The notes under the pieces are model-generated. The model did not search any database. It saw nothing but the letters and a program-made list of their open reading frames with translations, and was not told the DNA's origin. Source: Pedobacter sandarakinus (lineage in GTDB: Bacteria; Bacteroidota; Bacteroidia; Sphingobacteriales; Sphingobacteriaceae). From it: a DNA stretch of 64,000 nucleotides. The translations under genes were made by a program, and so were the position numbers. Positions 36,184 through 45,666 of the stretch are shown here, piece by piece (within the stretch, counting starts at the first letter, position 1; each line of letters begins with the position of its first letter). Where the stretch lies: contig NZ_JAPIVG010000002.1 of assembly GCF_026240095.1 (NCBI RefSeq), positions 124,001 through 188,000 of the forward strand. Reading direction: 5' to 3'.

Positions 36184-36410
36184 TACTATCGAATGTATGA
36201 TCTAACCAAGTATTCAGTGCAGTCTTGCAAAATGTATCCGGCAATTAAATTATTATCGCTGTGATTACATGTTCAACAAAGCAATTTATACAAGGGTAAA
36301 AAGCATCGAAATGAAACTGTCCATCTTTAGCATATGACAGATTTATTATGCTGATTATATAGAGATATAATGAGACTTAACTTAATAATTTGGAAAATTT
36401 GAACACAACT

Positions 36411-38186
36411 ATGTCTATAGAAGAGCCAATGAGGAAGACCGAGCAAGAGGTCATGCCCAATAACACTCAATCGATAGCCAGCCCGGATGGCTACGATATT
36501 TACCCTTATTTTTCGCTTGGAGATAAGGCTATTTTTAGTGGCTATGATTCGCTTTGCGATTATATTGTTGAACAAAAGACTGTTGTAATTGACGGTTATA
36601 TAGGTGTGTATTGGAATAGATTTTCTACCGCTTTGAAAGATAGGTTACAGGCTCGGGGATTGAGGTTGAATATAGTTGATGCAGCTTCGTGTTTATTGGA
36701 GGAAGAACAGATTGATGATTTAGTAAAACCTTTTTTAGGTGAGAGAGATGCGGTTTGGGGAACCAAAACTTCTTTAACACTCTCAGATTTTTTTAACCTG
36801 GATGCGTTAACTGCTAAACAGATTGATCAATCTGCAGACATCAACATCATTATTGGTTGCGGTTCAAGTTTATCTAATTGGGATGCAAAAATTATCTATG
36901 TAGATCTTCCTAAAAATGAATTACAGCACCGAATGAGTGCCGGTGCGATTTGCAATCTAGGAAAAACCCAGCCAGATGTACCAACAGAAATGTACAAACA
37001 GTATTACTTTGTAGACTGGGTAGTGCTAAACGAACACAAGAAAGGTTTGGTAAATGAAATCAGTGTTTTTGTTGATGCACAGTGGGAAGAAGAAATTTCT
37101 TGGTCTACTGGAGCGAAAATTAGAGCTGGTTTACAAGCCATGTCTACTTCGGTTTTCAGGGCACGTCCATGGTTCGCACCTGGTGCATGGGGTGGCCAAT
37201 GGATGAAAAACCATATGCCACAGCTTGATCGGAATGAAGTAAACTATGCATGGTCTTTCGAATTAATTGTTCCAGAAAATGGCTTGGTTTTCGAAAGCAA
37301 TGGCGTGTTGCTAGAAGTATCTTTCGATCTGTTAATGTTTACTCAACGTGATAATGTAATGGGTGAGCATGCCCAGACTTACGGCGATGAATTTCCTATA
37401 CGATTTGATTTTCTGGATACTTTTGATGGTGGGAACCTTTCCATTCAATGTCATCCAACATTAAACTACATCCGTAAAAATTTTGGCGAACAAATTACCC
37501 AAGATGAGACATACTACATATTAGACTGTAAGGATGATGCCACTGTTTATCTTGGTTTCCAGGATGATATAAATCCAAGCGACTTTCGTGAAGCGTTAGA
37601 AAAGAGCAACGCCACGAGCGAAGCGATAGATATTGAAAAATACGTACAAGTGCATACTGCTAAGAAACACGACTTGTTTCTAATTCCAAATGGAACGGTA
37701 CATAGCGCTGGCGCACAAAATTTAGTGCTCGAAATTAGCGCAACCCCTTACATCTTCACCTTTAAAATGTACGATTGGGTAAGGCTAGATCTTAACGGTC
37801 AACCCCGCCCCATAAATATTGAGCATGCCTTTAATAATCTGGATTTCAGCAGAAAAGGACAAAAAGTAGTTGATGAGTTGATAAGCAAGCCATACGTACT
37901 ATCTACCGAAGGCGACATGACCTGCTACCATTTGCCAACACATCAAGATCATTTTTATGATGTGCATCGTGTTGAATTTGATACAGAAGTAGAAATTGCT
38001 ACCGATGGACTTTGCCATGTATTAATGCTTGTTGAAGGGGAGTCGATTATTGTAAGTGCAGCAGATGGCAGGGAAATGCATTTTGCTTTTGCTGAAACAT
38101 TTGTTGTTCCTTCAGCTGCCAAGCATTATAAAATAGTTAACAAAGGAAAACAACGTGCCAAAGTAATTAAAGCATTTTTAAAATAA
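36411..38186 (+). CDS. manA: Class I mannose-6-phosphate isomerase with N-terminal P-loop-like domain
   Basis: A 591-residue cytoplasmic protein from the ATG at 36411; the TTG at 36390 would add seven residues. The C-terminal two thirds (from about residue 240) are a type I isomerase converting mannose-6-phosphate to fructose-6-phosphate. The zinc ligands appear in LSIQCHPTLNY (Q and H), QDETYYILD (E) and NGTVHSAG (H). Residues about 20-230 resemble a nucleotide kinase fold, but where a Walker A would be the sequence reads VVIDGYIGVYWNRF, without the GK[ST], so it should not bind ATP normally. Length is about 200 residues more than E. coli ManA. First gene of the mannan operon. Confidence 0.83.
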   Translation: MSIEEPMRKTEQEVMPNNTQSIASPDGYDIYPYFSLGDKAIFSGYDSLCDYIVEQKTVVIDGYIGVYWNRFSTALKDRLQARGLRLNIVDAASCLLEEEQIDDLVKPFLGERDAVWGTKTSLTLSDFFNLDALTAKQIDQSADINIIIGCGSSLSNWDAKIIYVDLPKNELQHRMSAGAICNLGKTQPDVPTEMYKQYYFVDWVVLNEHKKGLVNEISVFVDAQWEEEISWSTGAKIRAGLQAMSTSVFRARPWFAPGAWGGQWMKNHMPQLDRNEVNYAWSFELIVPENGLVFESNGVLLEVSFDLLMFTQRDNVMGEHAQTYGDEFPIRFDFLDTFDGGNLSIQCHPTLNYIRKNFGEQITQDETYYILDCKDDATVYLGFQDDINPSDFREALEKSNATSEAIDIEKYVQVHTAKKHDLFLIPNGTVHSAGAQNLVLEISATPYIFTFKMYDWVRLDLNGQPRPINIEHAFNNLDFSRKGQKVVDELISKPYVLSTEGDMTCYHLPTHQDHFYDVHRVEFDTEVEIATDGLCHVLMLVEGESIIVSAADGREMHFAFAETFVVPSAAKHYKIVNKGKQRAKVIKAFLK

Positions 38187-38190
38187 GCAT

Positions 38191-39612
38191 ATGAGCAATT
38201 TTAATGAACAAACAGCGCTGAGCAGCAGTAAAACTTATCTCTATCTGATCTGTTTGGTTGCCGCACTTGGTGGGTTTTTATTTGGTTTCGATACAGCTGT
38301 TATCTCTGGAACCATTAGTTTGGTAAAAAACGATTTCAGTTTAAATGCTGTTAGTGAAGGCTGGTTTGTAAGCTGTGCGCTACTTGGCTGCATCATTGGC
38401 GTAATAATTTCTGGAAAGTTAAGTGATAAATATGGCCGGAAAATCGTACTTATCCTTTCGGCAACGCTATTCCTAGTGTCTGCTGTGGGCTGCATGTATG
38501 CCACATCATTTACCTCACTAATTATTTTTAGACTTGTTGGTGGCTTAGGAATCGGTGTAGCTTCCATGGTATCGCCTTTGTATATTTCAGAATTTGCACC
38601 TTCCAGATTAAGAGGAACAATGGTTTCTTTATATCAATTGGCATTAACCATTGGCATTGTAGTAGCTTATTTCACAAACGCCTACCTGGCAGATCATGCT
38701 GGGGATGCTCATGAGGGCCTAATGGCAACCAAAATTTTCTCTAGTGAAGTTTGGAGAGCAATGCTTGGCTTGGGTGCAGTACCAGCACTTATCTTTTTAC
38801 TTGCATTATTCCTGGTTCCAGAATCACCAAGATGGCTTTTAACGAGAGGGCTAAAAGATAAGGCAATGGTTATCCTAACTAAAATCGATGGAAGATTATC
38901 AGCAGAAAAAGAAATCAGTGCATTTAAAATAGGAGCAGATGGCGATGATGAGGGTTCTTTGGCTACGCTTTTTAAACCCGTTTACCGTAAAGCACTATGG
39001 ATTGGATTGCTCTTGCCTTTTCTTTCCCAGGTATGTGGCATAAACGCTGTAATTTACTATGGTCCACGTATTTTAGAGCAAGCAGGTTTTACACTTAATA
39101 ATGCTCTAGGGGGGCAGGTAACTATAGGGTTAATTAATGTAGTATTTACATTTGTTGCCATTTTTACTGTCGATAAATGGGGAAGAAAACCACTGCTTTA
39201 CATTGGTGTTGGTGGTGCGGTACTTGCCTTAGTTATTATCGGTATTCTCTTTAGTACCGGAATGACTTCTGGACCATATATTCTTATTTTCATATTGGCT
39301 TTCATTGCTTGCTTTGCATTCTCTTTCGGGCCGGTTTGCTGGGTTGTTATTGGAGAAATCTTTCCTAACGGAATAAGGGGAAAAGCCATGTCGCTGGCAA
39401 CGTTAACCTTATGGATTGGCAATTTCTTTGTTGGCCAACTCACGCCAATTATGCTTGAGGGTTTAGGCGCATCCTGGACTTTCTGGATTTTTGCCATTTG
39501 CTGCTCACCGGCACTTTACATTACGTGGAAAGTTATTCCTGAAACCAAGGGGCGCTCTTTAGAAGAAATTGATGCGCACTGGCAACATGAATATTCAAAA
39601 TCAATTAAATAA
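38191..39612 (+). CDS. Sugar-porter MFS transporter (XylE/GalP-like)
   Basis: Inner-membrane proton symporter of 473 residues and 12 helices. The sugar-porter signatures are clear: GGFLFGFDTAVISG in TM1, GRKIVLI after TM2, GLGIGVASMVSPLYISEFAPSRLRG, PESPRWLL in the central loop, QVCGINAVIYYGP in TM7, and PETKGRSLEEI at the end. Given the operon it should import mannose released in the periplasm by GH92 and GH76, for phosphorylation by the ROK kinase. It begins 4 bp after manA, so translation is likely coupled. Confidence 0.9.
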   Translation: MSNFNEQTALSSSKTYLYLICLVAALGGFLFGFDTAVISGTISLVKNDFSLNAVSEGWFVSCALLGCIIGVIISGKLSDKYGRKIVLILSATLFLVSAVGCMYATSFTSLIIFRLVGGLGIGVASMVSPLYISEFAPSRLRGTMVSLYQLALTIGIVVAYFTNAYLADHAGDAHEGLMATKIFSSEVWRAMLGLGAVPALIFLLALFLVPESPRWLLTRGLKDKAMVILTKIDGRLSAEKEISAFKIGADGDDEGSLATLFKPVYRKALWIGLLLPFLSQVCGINAVIYYGPRILEQAGFTLNNALGGQVTIGLINVVFTFVAIFTVDKWGRKPLLYIGVGGAVLALVIIGILFSTGMTSGPYILIFILAFIACFAFSFGPVCWVVIGEIFPNGIRGKAMSLATLTLWIGNFFVGQLTPIMLEGLGASWTFWIFAICCSPALYITWKVIPETKGRSLEEIDAHWQHEYSKSIK

Positions 39613-39641
39613 TAATTAATACCCCTAACCATATAATACAA

Positions 39642-39655
39642 ATGCCAAATGGCAT
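39642..39655. repeat. Inverted repeat before susC
   Basis: ATGCCA-AA-TGGCAT in the 62-bp gap between the MFS gene and susC. It is either a small operator or a weak processing hairpin. Confidence 0.35.
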
Positions 39656-39674
39656 CCACACTAATTAAAATGTT

Positions 39675-42600
39675 ATGAGACCCAAACTTTACAGACTTAA
39701 AAAATTAAAACGACTTCCGCTCCGGCCGTTGGTCGTGCTGTTAGCGGCACTAGCGCCTGTTACCTATGCTAGCGCAACAGGCATCGGTTCTATCGCTTAT
39801 CACAATGCAAATCGGTTAGATATTTCTATTACTGGAAAGGTAACTGATGAAAAAGGGCTTGGTTTACCTGGTGTAAGCGTACAGGTTAAGGGAACTACAG
39901 CCGGTGCGGTTACAAATGCAGACGGAAACTTTACGCTTTCGGTGCCTGATAGCCAACGCAATGGTACGCTAACATTTTCTTACTTAGGCTACATTAGTCA
40001 GGAGGTAGCTATTTCTAGTAGAAGCACTATAAACATTCAGCTAAAGCCAGATGCAAATAATACGTTAGATGATGTAGTGGTTGTTGGTTATGGTGTACAG
40101 AAACGGGTTTCTATTACTGGTGCCGTAAATACTATCGATGCCAAAAATATAGAAAACAAGCCTGTTTTAAATGCTTATCAGGCATTACAGGGAGAGTCGC
40201 CAAATTTAATCATCCAACAAACAAATTTAAACCCGGGTAGTAACGTAACAGTTAATATTCGTGGTGTAGGAACCCTTGGAGATAATACCCCGCTAGTGGT
40301 AGTAGATGGAATTGTCGGTGGAAACTTAAACACCATCAACCCAAATGATATTGCAAGTGTTTCGGTATTGAAAGATGCTGGTTCTGCTGCTATATACGGT
40401 TCTCGTGCTGCTAATGGTGTAATCTTAATTACTACAAAAAGCGGTAAATTGAATCAAAAGACTTCAGTTTCTTACAATGGAAGCTACGGTATTCAGGATG
40501 CGAATGTATTGGTACACAAAGTACCTGCCTGGGAGAATGCCTATTACAAAAACGAGTCGTTGGTAAATTCAGGCTTAAGCCCGGCTTATACGCCAGACCA
40601 AATACAACAACTTAAAGACCAGGGAAATGGTACCTGGGATATAGAGCATTTGTTACGCACTGCTCCACAACAGGCGCATAACTTTAGCATTGCAGGTGGT
40701 GGTGAGAAAAGCGCTTTCTATGTTTCTGCGGGTTATCAAAATCAAGAGAGCAATTTCATAGGTAATGGTGGCGATGGGGCAAACTTTGGATACCAAAAGT
40801 ACAACATGAGGTTAAACCAAAGTAATGTGATGGGTAAGTTCAAAACCAATTTTATCCTCCTTTATACTAAAACACGCAACAAAACCAATAGTGTTGGCGA
40901 TAACAATATCTTCGCTGATGCCAATAGGGTTCCTTTAAATTATAGTTGGCAGGATGAGAATGGAAATTACCTCACCAATCCGGTAGCTTCTCAATATAAT
41001 GAATATGGGGTTCTAGAAAGAGGTGGTTTTAATCAGGCAGATAATGATGAGATTTTTGGATCGTTCAATGGTCAGTTTAATATCACCAATGACCTTAAAA
41101 TAACTGGAGAGTTTGGTGGAACATTGCAAAACAATGGTACATTTTTCAGGAGAACGCAAGTAAACTATTTGCCTTCAGGTGTTTATGGTGATGATCGTTC
41201 GGTTTTAGATGCAAACAGTAAATCGCAATTATTTAACACGAAACTTTATTTAGAATATGCTAAGAAGATTTCGCAACACGACTTTAAAGCGCAATTCGGT
41301 GCATCTAGCGAAAGCTACTCTCAGAGAGGTTTTCAGTTACAAAAAACGCTTACAGATCAATTGTTAGGAACACCAACTACAGGCACCTTAGTAGATGCAA
41401 TTAATTCAAATAATAGCTTGGCTATCAACGCGAATAGTTTACTATCACTATTTGGAAGATTAAATTATTCATATAATGATAAATACCTTTTAGAAGCCAC
41501 AGCACGTTATGATGCATCTTCGAAATTTGCTAAAGGGAATCGCGGCAGCTTTTTTCCATCTGTGAGTGCTGGATGGTTAATCACCCAAGAAGATTTTATG
41601 CAATCTATTAAAAGAACGGTAAATAGCTTGAAACTTCGTGCCTCATACGGGGTGTTAGGTAACCAGAATGTAGGTAATTTCCAATATCAAACTACGTACT
41701 TTAACTATGCTAGCGCCTATGGTTTTAACAATGTTCCAGTAGGTGGTGCCGGTACGCTGCTTTCTAACAGAGACCTTACATGGGAAAAGGCATCAACATT
41801 TAATATTGGTATTGATGCTGGGTTTTTCGACAACAAACTAACGGCTTCATTCGATTACTTTAACAAAGTTACACGTGATATTCTTCAACCAAGACAAGAT
41901 ATCCCAGCTATTTTTGGAGCCGCTACACCAGATTATAATGTGGCAAAAGTACGTAGCAAAGGTTGGGAGGCATCATTAACCTATAACCTTCGTGGGGAGA
42001 ATGTAACACAAAGCTTTAGCGTGAACGTAGCAGATAACCAGAATAAATTATTACAACTTTCGGGTGGCGCTACCGAGCAAATTATCAACCAGGATGTGTT
42101 TCAATTGCTAAGAAGAGTAGGAGAACCTATTACGCAGTACTACGGTTACGAAACAAACGGCTTCTTCCAGAATCAGGCAGACATCAATAACTCTCCAAAA
42201 ATTGCAGGAAACCTAGTAGTACCTGGCGATTTAAAATTCAAAGACTTAAATAATGACGGTATTATTGACGAGAAAGATAAAACGGTTTTAGGTAATCCTT
42301 TTCCACGTTATACTTTCGGGTTTACTTACAGGTTGGCTGTAAAAGGATTTGATTTACAATTGTTCATTCAAGGTGTAGGTAAAAGAGAAACTTTCTTAAG
42401 AGGAGAATTGGTAGAACCTTTCCATTATGGTTATGGCGCAACGTTGTATGAACATATGACGGATTACTGGACACCATCTAATCCAGATGCACGCTATCCA
42501 ATATTGGCTAACATCGGCTCGCCATCTAATACCAATAACTGGCGTACCGGATCTGATCTTTACAAATATGATGCTGCTTATGCAAGGCTGAAAAATGTGA

Positions 42601-42824
42601 ATATCGGTTACACTATTCCGCAGGCTACCACTAAAAAAATTGGTATAGAGCGTTTACGTGTCTCCCTTATCGGCCAAAACTTATTCACCCTAAGCAAACT
42701 TAAATTCATCGATCCGGAAACTTCAGAGTTTGGTAACAATGTAAGTACTGGCTCAAGTTCAAACAGTGCACGTCAGTATCCGCTACCGATTTTCTACGGT
42801 GCTGGTCTTGATATAACTTTTTAA
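39675..42824 (+). CDS. SusC-like TonB-dependent outer membrane transporter, alpha-mannan locus
   Basis: A 1049-residue SusC/RagA transporter. It has a basic N-terminus and hydrophobic signal region, the carboxypeptidase-D-like domain (DISITGKVTDEKGLGLPGVSV, about residue 50-135), the TonB box and linker LDDVVVVGYGVQKR, the plug (about 135-260, with DAGSAAIYGSRAANGVILITTKSG) and the 22-strand barrel. Terminal DITF is a normal outer-membrane end. With the SusD lipoprotein it imports mannan oligosaccharides at the cost of proton-motive force through TonB. It follows the MFS gene by 62 bp and precedes susD by 24 bp. Confidence 0.94.
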   Translation: MRPKLYRLKKLKRLPLRPLVVLLAALAPVTYASATGIGSIAYHNANRLDISITGKVTDEKGLGLPGVSVQVKGTTAGAVTNADGNFTLSVPDSQRNGTLTFSYLGYISQEVAISSRSTINIQLKPDANNTLDDVVVVGYGVQKRVSITGAVNTIDAKNIENKPVLNAYQALQGESPNLIIQQTNLNPGSNVTVNIRGVGTLGDNTPLVVVDGIVGGNLNTINPNDIASVSVLKDAGSAAIYGSRAANGVILITTKSGKLNQKTSVSYNGSYGIQDANVLVHKVPAWENAYYKNESLVNSGLSPAYTPDQIQQLKDQGNGTWDIEHLLRTAPQQAHNFSIAGGGEKSAFYVSAGYQNQESNFIGNGGDGANFGYQKYNMRLNQSNVMGKFKTNFILLYTKTRNKTNSVGDNNIFADANRVPLNYSWQDENGNYLTNPVASQYNEYGVLERGGFNQADNDEIFGSFNGQFNITNDLKITGEFGGTLQNNGTFFRRTQVNYLPSGVYGDDRSVLDANSKSQLFNTKLYLEYAKKISQHDFKAQFGASSESYSQRGFQLQKTLTDQLLGTPTTGTLVDAINSNNSLAINANSLLSLFGRLNYSYNDKYLLEATARYDASSKFAKGNRGSFFPSVSAGWLITQEDFMQSIKRTVNSLKLRASYGVLGNQNVGNFQYQTTYFNYASAYGFNNVPVGGAGTLLSNRDLTWEKASTFNIGIDAGFFDNKLTASFDYFNKVTRDILQPRQDIPAIFGAATPDYNVAKVRSKGWEASLTYNLRGENVTQSFSVNVADNQNKLLQLSGGATEQIINQDVFQLLRRVGEPITQYYGYETNGFFQNQADINNSPKIAGNLVVPGDLKFKDLNNDGIIDEKDKTVLGNPFPRYTFGFTYRLAVKGFDLQLFIQGVGKRETFLRGELVEPFHYGYGATLYEHMTDYWTPSNPDARYPILANIGSPSNTNNWRTGSDLYKYDAAYARLKNVNIGYTIPQATTKKIGIERLRVSLIGQNLFTLSKLKFIDPETSEFGNNVSTGSSSNSARQYPLPIFYGAGLDITF

Positions 42825-42848
42825 TAATAACGGTTTAGAATTATTGAT

Positions 42849-44471
42849 ATGAAATTCTTCAACAGAAATATAATGATGGCCATTGCGGTTTTCGCACTTG
42901 CAGGTTGCAAGAAACTGGACATCGCACCCACAGACAGGTTCTCTGACCTTACATTTTGGACCGTTGACGTCAACGTGACCAATGCTTTAAACAACAACTA
43001 CAGTTTGCTTTATAACAGTTCGTTATTCTTCGAGCCTGAAGCACTATCAGATAATGCTTATTCTCCGTCTGGTGATCTTAACCTCATTGCAAGTGGAAAT
43101 GCAAATGCTCTTACTGCAAAGTTTCAGAACGATTGGGCAAGCTATTATCGCACCATTAAATCGGTTAACATCTTTTTAGAAAATATCGATCAAAATAAAA
43201 CATTGCCCGCTGCTACCATTGCAAGAATGAAAGCCGAAAACCAATTCATGCGTGCTTTTGCATTATTTAACCTGACCAAATGGTATGGCGATGTTCCAAT
43301 TCCTGACCATAACCTTACGCCAGAAGAAGCACAAGTTATTCCACGTAGCAGCAAAGATGCAGTGAATGCTTTCATTATCAAAGAGCTTGAAGCCGCAATT
43401 CCAAATCTGCCGAGCAAAGATCAGCTGTCTGCCAGTGAAAATGGCAGAATAACAAAAGGTGCTGCACTTGCGTTAGAAATGAGAACATACCTTTACCAGG
43501 GAAACAAAATGGCCGAGGTGGTTGCCGTTGGTGAGAAGTTAATTAACAATCAATCTACTTATGGTAGTTATTCGCTAGCACCAAGTTATAGTGCCCTGTT
43601 TAGCGATCCGACAACCAATAAAACGAATAACGAAAGTTTACTATCACTCCAATACGTTCCAACTGTAAGAACATGGCAGAACTTTTGGGACTTTGCACCC
43701 AGAACAGTTGGCGGCCGGGTGAGCAATATGGCACCTACACAAGAACTGGTAGACGATTACATTATGTTGAACGGCAAAGGGATCAAAGAATCTGGATCAG
43801 GATACGTAGAAACTAACCCATACATTAACCGCGACCCACGCTTAACTGCTACGGTTGTATACGATCGTTACCAGTGGGTTAACGCGAATAACACCATTAA
43901 AACCATCTACATCAGACCAGGCAGCGATCCTGTTCAGCCAGGATTAGATGAGTACTCACCGGGTTCGCAGAGCGCTTCGGCAACTGCTTACTATTGGAGA
44001 AAATATTTTGATCCAAGTGCATTATCTAGTTTTGTTTCTGGTAATAACCTGCATCTATTTAGGTATGCCGAAGTATTGCTTAGCTACGCCGAAGCTAAAA
44101 ATAGTTTGGGGCAAATGGATGCTACCATCTGGGCAAAAACAATTGGTGCCTTAAGAGCAAGAGCAGGTTTTACAGATCCTGCAGCTTTAGCATATCCTAC
44201 GGCTGATCTTACGAATATTATACGTCGAGAGCGTCGTGCAGAAATGGCAATGGAAGGCTTAAGAGTAGATGACATCCGCAGATGGAGAACAGCGGAAATT
44301 ACCATGAACGGTTTTGCACATGGTGCCAAGTTTGCAACGGACCAAACCATTGACAATGGATACATCAGAACACAACAAAGGAAATTTAACCCACAGCGAG
44401 ATTACCTATGGGCAGTTCCATCGAGCGAGAGAAGTCTCAACAAAAATTTGACTCAAAATCCTGGATATTAA
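42849..44471 (+). CDS. SusD-like glycan-binding lipoprotein, alpha-mannan locus
   Basis: Surface lipoprotein of 540 residues with the lipobox ALAGC at about residue 20. The SusD N-terminal tetratricopeptide-like helices include the family segments MKAENQFMRAFALFNLTKWYGDVPIP (about 130-155) and ALALEMRTYLYQGNKMAE; the C-terminal part contains the conserved RRERRAEMAMEGLRVDDIRRW and a NPGY-type end. It caps the SusC barrel and binds the incoming mannan. Lgt-dependent lipidation places it on the outer leaflet. Confidence 0.93.
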   Translation: MKFFNRNIMMAIAVFALAGCKKLDIAPTDRFSDLTFWTVDVNVTNALNNNYSLLYNSSLFFEPEALSDNAYSPSGDLNLIASGNANALTAKFQNDWASYYRTIKSVNIFLENIDQNKTLPAATIARMKAENQFMRAFALFNLTKWYGDVPIPDHNLTPEEAQVIPRSSKDAVNAFIIKELEAAIPNLPSKDQLSASENGRITKGAALALEMRTYLYQGNKMAEVVAVGEKLINNQSTYGSYSLAPSYSALFSDPTTNKTNNESLLSLQYVPTVRTWQNFWDFAPRTVGGRVSNMAPTQELVDDYIMLNGKGIKESGSGYVETNPYINRDPRLTATVVYDRYQWVNANNTIKTIYIRPGSDPVQPGLDEYSPGSQSASATAYYWRKYFDPSALSSFVSGNNLHLFRYAEVLLSYAEAKNSLGQMDATIWAKTIGALRARAGFTDPAALAYPTADLTNIIRRERRAEMAMEGLRVDDIRRWRTAEITMNGFAHGAKFATDQTIDNGYIRTQQRKFNPQRDYLWAVPSSERSLNKNLTQNPGY

Positions 44472-44484
44472 AATTCAATTCAAC

Positions 44485-45612
44485 ATGAAAAATCTAAGAA
44501 TATTAACCGTCCTAATGGTACTATGTTCCATTTTATTTACTTACTGTAAAAAGGACACTCGTGCATTAAATGAGAATTTATCTGGAAACAGCACTTTGTC
44601 ATTACCTGCAAACCAGCAAAGCCTTAAGTTAACCCCTTCAGATGCAACAGCATCCTTACAGTTTAAATGGAGTCCTGTTAGTGGCGACGATGGAGGTTTA
44701 GTACTTTACGAAGTGGTATTCGACAAAGAAAGCGGCGATTTCAGTAAGCCTGTTTTCAAAATAGTTTCTGCTGGTGGTGGTATACAGTCACAAGTTAACA
44801 TCTCTCACAAAGATTTAACTAAAATAGCTGCCTTATGCGGGATTGGCTCATCGAGCACAGGTAATGTAAAATGGACCGTTTTAGCATCCAAAGCTAGCAA
44901 CAAGGTTATGGGGCAAGACCGCAGAACATTGAGACTGGAACGATCAGCTGGTTTTGCTGAAGTACCTACAGACTTATACATCACGGGTACCGCTACAGAA
45001 ACCGGAGATGATGTAACAAAGGCGATCAAATTGAAAAAGGTTGAAGATGGTGTTTTCGAGATTTACACCTCGCTAAAACCTGGAACTTACCAGCTTACAG
45101 ATAAGCCTACAACGGCCGGAAGAAAATTCTATGTTGATAATGCGGTAGTGAAAGAAGGAACATCAACCATCACCGTTTCTGGAACTACAAAGCCTTATTA
45201 CCTTAAGTATGATTTCAATGTGGCAACAGTGGTTGATGCGGTGGAGATCCAAAGTCTCGGTTTGTACATGTCTGCATATGCTAATGAGATTGGCCAGTTA
45301 ACCTACAATGGAAACGGTACGTGGCAGTCGGCATCTATTCCGGTTGTTTTCTATCAATTTTCTTGGGGCAGAGACGAGCGCTACAAGTTTGCCATGCACA
45401 CCAACTCCGGAATACGTTATTTAGGAAGCAGCAATGTCAATAATGTAAGTCCGGCGGGGCAGGGCGCACCATATTTCTACCTAAATCCGGTAACAAACGA
45501 TCAATGGAACAATACTTACAAATTTGATCCATCGGCAGATAATAAAAGTGTTAAAGTTACCGTAAATCTAAGTACCACTGGTGCTTACACACATACAGTT
45601 ACCACACAATAA
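44485..45612 (+). CDS. SusE-like outer membrane lipoprotein, alpha-mannan locus
   Basis: A 375-residue SusE/SusF-type surface lipoprotein. The signal ends in LFTYC, an unusual lipobox with tyrosine before the cysteine. The N-terminal immunoglobulin-like domain (FKWSPVSGDDGGLVLYEVVFDKESGDF, about residues 55-80) is the SusE domain; two starch-binding-like beta domains follow (about 155-265 and 265-375; DLYITGTATETGDDVTKAIKLK and SLGLYMSAYANEIG). It would bind mannan at the surface to help SusD. It begins 13 bp after susD. An 8-bp hairpin follows it. Confidence 0.83.
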   Translation: MKNLRILTVLMVLCSILFTYCKKDTRALNENLSGNSTLSLPANQQSLKLTPSDATASLQFKWSPVSGDDGGLVLYEVVFDKESGDFSKPVFKIVSAGGGIQSQVNISHKDLTKIAALCGIGSSSTGNVKWTVLASKASNKVMGQDRRTLRLERSAGFAEVPTDLYITGTATETGDDVTKAIKLKKVEDGVFEIYTSLKPGTYQLTDKPTTAGRKFYVDNAVVKEGTSTITVSGTTKPYYLKYDFNVATVVDAVEIQSLGLYMSAYANEIGQLTYNGNGTWQSASIPVVFYQFSWGRDERYKFAMHTNSGIRYLGSSNVNNVSPAGQGAPYFYLNPVTNDQWNNTYKFDPSADNKSVKVTVNLSTTGAYTHTVTTQ

Positions 45613-45623
45613 TAAATTTAAAT

Positions 45624-45649
45624 TCCATCGGTGGCTTGCTGCCGATGGA
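45624..45649 (+). repeat. Intra-operon hairpin between susE-like and GH76 genes
   Basis: Stem TCCATCGG/CCGATGGA (45624-45631, 45642-45649) with a 10-nt loop. There is no T-run, so it probably protects the upstream susCDE message end or partly terminates, lowering GH expression below that of SusCD. Confidence 0.5.
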
Positions 45650-45666
45650 TAAAATCACCATTCGCC

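Larger units (their letters stand above)
36022..36410. promoter_or_regulatory. Divergent regulatory region of the mannan locus
   Basis: 389 bp between the GntR gene and the mannose-6-phosphate isomerase gene. It contains two operator-like palindromes and a strong plus-strand promoter (given separately). From the predicted start near 36182 to the ATG at 36411 the leader is about 230 nt, with no obvious riboswitch or peptide. Confidence 0.65.
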
